From a bacterium (GTDB lineage Bacteria > Patescibacteria > Dojkabacteria > JAKAPS01 > JAJZLI01): a stretch of DNA of 11,112 nucleotides. Numbering within the stretch: position 1 is the first letter of the stretch; each line of letters begins with the position of its first letter. The stretch lies in the NCBI GenBank assembly GCA_021805885.1, contig JAJZDR010000054.1, positions 1-11,112 on the forward strand, read 5' to 3'. The translations under genes and the position numbers were made by a program. Below, piece after piece: positions 7,154-11,112 of the stretch. The notes beneath the pieces were generated by a model. That model made no database searches. It was not told the origin of the DNA and saw nothing but the letters and a program-made list of their open reading frames with translations.

Positions 7154-7545
7154 TGAGATCTTTTCAACTTTAGTATTTCTTTCACCTCGTCAAGTACTTG
7201 TTGGGGATTTTGATAAGATTTTATTAAATATCCGGAAGCTTGTCTAGCAAATCCTTCTTTAATAGTAGTTTCATCAGAAAGATTAGTTAGTAGGATTACT
7301 GGAATATTCATTGTGGATGGGGATGTTTTGAGCTCTTTTAAAACATCTAATCCATTAATACCAGGAAGCATTATATCAAGCACTATAATATTTGGCTTTT
7401 CATTTTTAGCTAATATTAAACCATCTTCTCCATTATATGCATTAACAACAGAGAATAAATCATTTTCAAATATTCTCGAATAAATAAAGGCCAGATCTAC
7501 ATCATCCTCCACAAACAATACTCTAATTTTATTTCTAGAATTCAT
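7150..7545 (-). CDS. Receiver-only response regulator (CheY-like)
   Basis: Read from the ATG at 7545 this is 131 residues, a single REC domain with no output domain. The phosphoacceptor Asp lies in IIVLDIMLPGING. The acidic pocket is in VLFVEDDVD, and the conserved Thr and Lys are in ILLTNLSD and YLIKSY. Single-domain receivers act by binding partner proteins or as relay intermediates. No histidine kinase is encoded in the window. Its TGA stop overlaps the prfB start, so the two are co-translated. This is an unusual pairing that may simply reflect compact gene order. The longer frame from 7563 adds MYNIDN, but a TATAAT element lies inside that extension, which favours the inner start. Divergent from the small-protein cluster. 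Confidence 0.9.
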   Translation of the reverse strand: MNSRNKIRVLFVEDDVDLAFIYSRIFENDLFSVVNAYNGEDGLILAKNEKPNIIVLDIMLPGINGLDVLKELKTSPSTMNIPVILLTNLSDETTIKEGFARQASGYLIKSYQNPQQVLDEVKEILKLKRSQ

Positions 7546-7554
7546 ATTATCTAT

Positions 7555-7560
7555 ATTATA
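7555..7560 (-). promoter_or_regulatory. -10 element of the response regulator-prfB operon
   Basis: A perfect TATAAT on the minus strand ends ten bases before the inner ATG at 7545. The predicted start is near 7548, giving a leader of about three bases. No convincing -35 box is seen at 16-18 bp spacing. Confidence 0.4.
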
Positions 7561-7611
7561 CATGTTGCATATAAAAATTAAAGCATACTACCCAGTATTG
7601 ATTTTTCTATA

Positions 7612-7641
7612 TTGCAAGTATACTATAAGGCATGATATACT
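7612..7641 (+). promoter_or_regulatory. Promoter of the three-small-protein cluster
   Basis: TTGCAA (7612-7617) and TATACT (7636-7641, five of six consensus bases) are 18 bp apart. The predicted start is near 7648-7649, about nine bases before the ATG at 7658. The promoter falls inside the longest open frame (from 7562), so that longer start is unlikely. Confidence 0.55.
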
Positions 7642-7657
7642 CCATTTTCATAATATT

Positions 7658-8071
7658 ATGATAGAGCAAGAACCAACAAGAAATACAAACATACTAGAAC
7701 TTAATGAAGTTGAACAAGAACTGAATGCCAAAATGAGAGGATTCAATTCTAAACTTCACGCTAGAATAGAAGCAATTGACATGGGTATTGTAGAATGTCA
7801 ATATGTATATTCTGATGAAACAGATAGTGTTCTACCTACTGAAACAAAGATATTTATAAACCCTGAAACTGATGAAATATTAAGAATAGATTATATAGGA
7901 GATACATTGAAAGCTACTGTATGGTTTAACTCAAAAACTAGGAGAAATTCTAGCATAATACAGTTTAGAAACCCTATTATAACTTTATTTTCACCAGAAG
8001 ATGATAGGGACCATGTATCATATTTGCCACTTGGAGACAAATTTGTAAAGACAATTATACCAAGAAAATAA
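7658..8071 (+). CDS. Unknown small soluble protein, paralogue 1 of 3
   Basis: A 137-residue protein with no signal peptide, membrane segment or cysteine pair. The first 40 residues are acidic and probably helical (ILELNEVEQELNAKMRG). The remainder alternates short hydrophobic strands with polar turns: TKIFINPETDEILRIDYIG, LKATVWFN, IIQFRNPIITLFSPEDD and VSYLPLG. I do not recognise the family. The segment at 100-115 lines up by eye with similar segments in the next two genes (a strand, then an Asn, then hydrophobic residues, an aromatic residue and an acidic turn). The start at 7658 is chosen because a good promoter lies just upstream, inside the longer frame from 7562. First gene of a plus-strand cluster leading to the slipin gene. 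Structural or binding role possible; function unknown. Confidence 0.75.
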   Translation: MIEQEPTRNTNILELNEVEQELNAKMRGFNSKLHARIEAIDMGIVECQYVYSDETDSVLPTETKIFINPETDEILRIDYIGDTLKATVWFNSKTRRNSSIIQFRNPIITLFSPEDDRDHVSYLPLGDKFVKTIIPRK

Positions 8072-8113
8072 ATTTTAGATCTAGATTATTATTATTTTAG
8101 TTTTTTAATAACT

Positions 8114-8506
8114 ATGTTAGAACAAATGATATTTACTGAACAACAACATAATGAATTACTTACATCAGAAGATACAGAGAGGGATATAGCTAAGACATTA
8201 AGGGGTATTTCTTTCATGGAAGATGTGAGAGTCATTATCAAGACTAAAGAAAAACAACAGCTTGCAGTTGACGGTGAGAAATGTGGCCTATTTGAAAGAG
8301 AGACTGATATGTATCCTAAGAATGAGAGAATAGAAATAATGATTGATGAAAAGGGCAACCCAGTTATTATATTAAAGGCTAAACACCCAGATAATTACAC
8401 AATATTAATAAAAAATCCTGAATCAATAACAATATATGATAAAGATATGGAAGTGATAAGAGGATATAATCATATAACTAATGGGAATTTCACTTTAATT
8501 CAATAA
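8114..8506 (+). CDS. Unknown small soluble protein, paralogue 2 of 3
   Basis: A 130-residue protein, predicted soluble, with one cysteine and many acidic and basic residues. The N-terminal 30 residues are helical and glutamine/glutamate-rich (MLEQMIFTEQQHNELL). From residue 37 on the chain looks beta-rich, with DVRVIIKTK, RIEIMIDEKGNPVIILKAK and YTILIKNPESITIYDKDME. The stretch 95-111 matches positions 99-115 of the upstream protein and 92-109 of the downstream one in spacing of the strand, Asn and aromatic residue. The family is not recognised. It starts 42 bp after the previous stop and ends 8 bp before the next start, so it is most likely in the same transcript. An open frame on the opposite strand (8092-8358) is taken to be spurious. 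Confidence 0.8.
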   Translation: MLEQMIFTEQQHNELLTSEDTERDIAKTLRGISFMEDVRVIIKTKEKQQLAVDGEKCGLFERETDMYPKNERIEIMIDEKGNPVIILKAKHPDNYTILIKNPESITIYDKDMEVIRGYNHITNGNFTLIQ

Positions 8507-8514
8507 TTAAATAT

Positions 8515-8907
8515 ATGGGAGAATTTGATACAGTAATAGAGCAACAGGAGCAATATAGAGATTTAGTACCAGAAGAGATATACCCCTATTTAAGGAATGT
8601 CTTAGATACTACATCAAAAGCCTTTATAAAGGTTAAAGGAGATGGTGATCCAGCATATATCGCTGGTCATCCAACACTTGATATGGACACAGATATATTT
8701 CTTGTATTAATCGAGAATAGAAAAGAAGGTTCTCCTTTAGTAAAAATTGCAATAGAAAAAGTATATTTAAATAAGACTAGAGCTAATATTCGTATCATTG
8801 TTAACAATTTAACTGATATAGTTGTATATACGATGGATGGACAAACAAAAACAAGAAGATACAAAAAAGATGATAAAGAGGGTGTATTCAAAGTTTCTGT
8901 GGACTAG
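8515..8907 (+). CDS. Unknown small soluble protein, paralogue 3 of 3
   Basis: Exactly the length of its upstream neighbour, 130 residues, and of the same design: an acidic, glutamine-rich helical start (VIEQQEQYRDLVPEEIYPYL), then beta-rich sequence with KAFIKVKG, DIFLVLIENRKEGSPLVKIAI and NIRIIVNNLTDIVVYTMDG. The second of these resembles RIEIMIDEKGNPVIILKAK of the preceding protein, with a longer turn. No signal peptide, membrane helix or catalytic motif is visible, and no family is recognised. The 8-bp gap from the previous stop indicates co-transcription. The start context ATTAAATATATG is also found at the slipin start 466 bp downstream. There is no Shine-Dalgarno. Ends in TAG. Confidence 0.8.
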   Translation: MGEFDTVIEQQEQYRDLVPEEIYPYLRNVLDTTSKAFIKVKGDGDPAYIAGHPTLDMDTDIFLVLIENRKEGSPLVKIAIEKVYLNKTRANIRIIVNNLTDIVVYTMDGQTKTRRYKKDDKEGVFKVSVD

Positions 8908-8930
8908 ATATTCACACTATTATTTGTTTT

Positions 8931-8959
8931 TTACCTTAATTAGGTATAGAATTACCTTA
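8931..8959. repeat. Operator-like direct and inverted repeats before the slipin gene
   Basis: TTACCTTA occurs at 8931-8938 and again at 8952-8959, a 21-bp offset equal to two turns of the helix. The first copy also forms an inverted repeat TACCT-TAATT-AGGTA (8932-8946). The spacing and symmetry suit a dimeric DNA-binding protein. The sites are short and the region is A+T-rich, so chance is possible. Confidence 0.3.
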
Positions 8960-8980
8960 TTAATATAAACTATTAAATAT

Positions 8981-9913
8981 ATGCAAGATAGTATGCCAGA
9001 AAGATCACCTGCAAGTCCATTGGCTTCAGTTTTGTTTTTACTCATTATAGTTATAGGATTCTTTGTAGGATTGCCTTTATTCTCATCAAATTTTGCTTTA
9101 GCAGTAACAATATGGGTAATATTTTTCTTACTTGCAGTATTAGTATCAATATCTGTTCATACAGCAGCAGAATGGGATAGAGCAACAGTATTAAGACTTG
9201 GAAAATTTGCTAGAATATCCGGTCCTGGAATATTTTTTATAATACCAGTATTTGAAACTATACCATATTGGATAGATCTAAGAACAATGTCAGTCCCAAT
9301 AAAAGCTGAACAGACATTAACTAAGGACAGTGTTCCAGTGTCTGTTGAGGCAATTTTATTCTTTAGAGTCATTGATGCAAAAATGGCATCTTTGGCTGTT
9401 GCTGACTATTACAATTCTGGAATTCTTGCAGCACAAACTGCACTAAGAGATATTATAGGAAAGAGCGAACTTTCTACTGTATTATCAGAAAGGGAAAATA
9501 TTGATGAGGCGCTGAAAGTAGTCATAGGAAAAAGAGTAAGTCCTTGGGGCATTGAAGTTATATCAGTGGAGATGAGAGATGTTATTATTCCAGAAAATTT
9601 ACAGAATGCAATGAGTCAAAAAGCACAATCAGAAAGGGAAAGAGAATCTAGAGTAATACTTGGAGATTCAGAAAGAATAATAGCAGATAGTTTTAGCCAA
9701 GCAGCAGAAAAGTATAAAGACAATCCTGTAGCACTACATCTAAGAGCCATGAATATGCTATTTGAAGGTTTAAAGGAAAAAGGCGCCCTAATGATTGTTC
9801 CATCATCAGCACTTGAATCCATGAATCTAGGGTCACTGGCAGGTATTGCATCTTTAGGAGGAGAAAAACTAAGTGAAAGTGGTAAGATAAAAAAAACAAG
9901 AAATAAATCTTAA
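8981..9913 (+). CDS. Slipin/stomatin-like SPFH (band 7) membrane protein
   Basis: A 310-residue SPFH protein. Two N-terminal hydrophobic segments (13-33 and 38-59) anchor it. The SPFH domain at about 60-230 begins AAEWDRATVLRLGKF and continues GPGIFFIIPVFETI, IDLRTMSVPIKAEQTLTKD and VSVEAILFFRV, all typical of the slipin branch. The helical region at 205-265 includes SQKAQSERERESRVILGDSERI, the usual start of the coiled coil that builds ring oligomers. The last 30 residues are a polar, lysine-rich tail. Slipins organise membrane patches and regulate proteases or channels. Bacterial slipin genes are usually next to an NfeD-type gene, but none is present here; instead three unknown small-protein genes precede it. 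An alternative start at Met5 cannot be excluded. A TATAAA element (8964-8969) lies 11 bases before the ATG. Confidence 0.92.
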   Translation: MQDSMPERSPASPLASVLFLLIIVIGFFVGLPLFSSNFALAVTIWVIFFLLAVLVSISVHTAAEWDRATVLRLGKFARISGPGIFFIIPVFETIPYWIDLRTMSVPIKAEQTLTKDSVPVSVEAILFFRVIDAKMASLAVADYYNSGILAAQTALRDIIGKSELSTVLSERENIDEALKVVIGKRVSPWGIEVISVEMRDVIIPENLQNAMSQKAQSERERESRVILGDSERIIADSFSQAAEKYKDNPVALHLRAMNMLFEGLKEKGALMIVPSSALESMNLGSLAGIASLGGEKLSESGKIKKTRNKS

Positions 9914-9971
9914 TCCAAAAACATTTCATAAATCTAGATTTAATAATATTGATTCAGCACTCACTACTCAA

Positions 9972-10838
9972 ATGAAAAAAATTGTGATTGTAGGTGGAAC
10001 AGCATCTGGTAAAACTAAACTTGCATATAATATTGCAAAATCTATCAATGGAGAAATCATTTCTGCTGACTCTAGACAGGTTTATAGATATCTTAATATA
10101 GGATCATCAAAGGAAAGATTTGAAGATGTGAAAACACATCTTATAGATATTATAAATCCTGATCAACGGTATTCTGCATTCTTATTTAAAAATGATGCAA
10201 AGAAAATAATAAAAGATATAGAGTTGAGAGATAAAATTCCTATAATAGTTGGAGGAACTGGACTTTATACAAGAGCACTTGTATATAATCTTTCTTTAGG
10301 CAGAAATCCTGATTTTAAACTCAGAAAAAAACTAGAGACCAAAACAAAAGAAGAGTTACAAGATATATTATATTCTATAAATCCGAAATTTAAAGAAATA
10401 TTAAATAACTCAGATATAAATAATAAAGTACGATTGATAAGATACATAGAAAAAGGAGAAATAACACAAAATGAATTTGGACCAGAATCCTTTGCAAATA
10501 ATGAGTATATACAAGTACAAATAAATATAAAGAAGGACGAAATAATAAAGAGAATAAGAAATAGAACCAATAACATGATTAAACTTGGTCTTATTGATGA
10601 AACTCTAGGCGTATTAAAATTAGGTTACAAAAAAGATGCCCCAGGGCTTTGTATGATAGGATATAAAGAGTCCATAGAATTTATTGAACACAAACTAACT
10701 CATGAAGAATTGATTGAGAAAATTAATAAAAATACCATTAATTTATTAAAAAGACAAATCACATATTTTGGAAGCGACAAAAATATATATACTATAGATT
10801 ATAATAAAATATTAGACTTCATAAATATGCATATCTGA
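9972..10838 (+). CDS. miaA: tRNA dimethylallyltransferase MiaA
   Basis: A 288-residue enzyme, slightly shorter than the usual 300 or so. It transfers a dimethylallyl group to N6 of A37 in tRNAs that read codons starting with U. Visible motifs are the P-loop GGTASGKT (8-15), DSRQVYRYLNIGSSK (33-47) for substrate binding, THLIDIINPDQ (55-65), GGTGLYTRAL (94-103), NNKVRLIRYIE (150-160, matching the family's NxRRVIRALE), MIGYKE (228-233) and LLKRQITYF (258-266). All core elements are present, so the enzyme should be active. The gene is 58 bp downstream of the slipin stop and may share its transcript, although no functional link is obvious. It ends in TGA. HU is convergent with it, and the HU terminator lies between. 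Confidence 0.96.
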   Translation: MKKIVIVGGTASGKTKLAYNIAKSINGEIISADSRQVYRYLNIGSSKERFEDVKTHLIDIINPDQRYSAFLFKNDAKKIIKDIELRDKIPIIVGGTGLYTRALVYNLSLGRNPDFKLRKKLETKTKEELQDILYSINPKFKEILNNSDINNKVRLIRYIEKGEITQNEFGPESFANNEYIQVQINIKKDEIIKRIRNRTNNMIKLGLIDETLGVLKLGYKKDAPGLCMIGYKESIEFIEHKLTHEELIEKINKNTINLLKRQITYFGSDKNIYTIDYNKILDFINMHI

Positions 10839-10939
10839 TCAGAAGTTAACTATAGATAGTGTATCAATAGATTTCAACCTTGATGTATTGTTTTCTTCTT
10901 ACCAAAATTCTCTTTAATGTATTTTAAATATTTCAATAT
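10839..10939. other. Short intergenic region after miaA without a clear feature
   Basis: About 100 bp with no open frame worth calling. The only structure is a weak 5-bp inverted repeat, ATCAA (10863-10867) with TTGAT (10880-10884), followed by a mixed T-rich stretch. It could assist termination of miaA but is too weak to call. Confidence 0.4.
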
Positions 10940-10971
10940 AAAAAACAAACCCCACTTCTATGTGGGATTTG
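10940..10971 (-). terminator. Intrinsic terminator of the HU gene, possibly bidirectional
   Basis: On the minus strand CAAATCCCAC (10962-10971) pairs with GTGGGGTTTG (10946-10955) in a 10-bp stem with one T-G pair and a 6-nt loop. It is followed directly by six T residues (10945-10940), 25 bp past the HU stop. In the plus direction the same hairpin is followed by CAATTTTGTTTT, so it may also stop transcription from miaA. Confidence 0.85.
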
Positions 10972-10996
10972 CAATTTTGTTTTAAAAAAATAAAGC

Positions 10997-11112
10997 TTAT
11001 TTTACTGCTACTTTTAGTGCTTTTCCAGCTCTAAATGCAGGAGATTTTGTTGCTGCAATTCTGATTTTTGCTCCAGTTTGAGGATTTCTTCCCTCTCTTT
11101 CTGATCTACTTC
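10997..11112 (-). CDS. HU-family DNA-binding protein, C-terminal part (cut by the window edge)
   Basis: The last 37 codons and the TAA stop of a small DNA-binding protein. The residues [19 protein letters not shown] followed by [15 protein letters not shown] match the end of the HU/IHF fold: the second half of the DNA-binding arm with the conserved R-N-P (the proline intercalates in DNA) and the PAFxAGKALK C-terminal helix. HU is a dimeric nucleoid protein of about 90 residues, so roughly the first 55 lie beyond the right edge. The frame enters at 11110. The GAKIRIAA stretch is more like HU than the IHF subunits. A strong intrinsic terminator follows the stop. Confidence 0.95.
   Translation of the reverse strand, partial: SRSEREGRNPQTGAKIRIAATKSPAFRAGKALKVAVK

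Noticed and set aside
7562..7657. A 32-codon N-terminal extension of the first small protein
   Set aside because: The extension contains a well-spaced promoter (7612-7641), and its composition is unlike the acidic start of the two sister proteins.
8092..8358. Open frame opposite the second small protein
   Set aside because: It lies wholly antisense to a better-supported gene, is serine/leucine-rich as antisense frames of such genes are, and has no promoter or start context.
10863..10884. Inverted repeat ATCAA/TTGAT as a miaA terminator
   Set aside because: The stem is only 5 bp with a 12-nt loop and no uninterrupted T run; the stronger hairpin at 10946-10971 is a better candidate.

Overview
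The window is strongly A+T-rich, gene-dense bacterial DNA with very short intergenic gaps, ATGA start/stop overlaps and no recognisable Shine-Dalgarno sequences. The mix of genes points to a small-genome bacterium, most likely of the Candidate Phyla Radiation (Patescibacteria): a divergent LCP-LytR_C protein, a membrane CAP protein, FtsE-FtsX with a coiled-coil hydrolase, an orphan receiver protein, and tandem small proteins without recognisable family. This placement is inference. UGA is an ordinary stop here: several genes end in TGA and a full RF2 is present. This argues against the lineages that read UGA as glycine.

Layout. 106-179 (-) is a tRNA-Glu(CUC) with a good sigma70-type promoter and an unexplained, relatively G+C-rich structured stretch behind it. 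238-1404 (-) is an LCP/LytR_C-like membrane protein. It is divergent from 1470-3058 (+), a CAP-like membrane protein overlapping an unknown polytopic membrane protein. On the minus strand, 7545 down to 3062 holds a receiver-only response regulator, prfB (RF2), ftsE, ftsX and a secreted coiled-coil protein with a C39-like cysteine peptidase fold. The first two and ftsE-ftsX are ATGA-coupled. On the plus strand, 7658-8907 carries three small unknown proteins that look like diverged paralogues. They are followed by a slipin/stomatin SPFH protein (8981-9913) and miaA (9972-10838). The 3' end of an HU gene (10997-11112, -) enters from the right and ends at a clear intrinsic terminator.

How the genes fit together. 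FtsE-FtsX and the coiled-coil hydrolase look like an envelope-splitting module in which the FtsEX ATPase gates a PcsB/EnvC-like partner. The usual CHAP, NlpC/P60 or LytM catalytic domain is replaced here by a C39-like one. The LCP-like and CAP-like proteins have lost the standard catalytic residues of their families and may be structural or binding proteins. The three-paralogue plus slipin cluster has no NfeD partner and is the best candidate for an undescribed system.

Several genes have -10-like elements only a few bases from the ATG. This suggests that leaderless or near-leaderless mRNAs are common here, and it was used to move three starts inward from the longest open frame.
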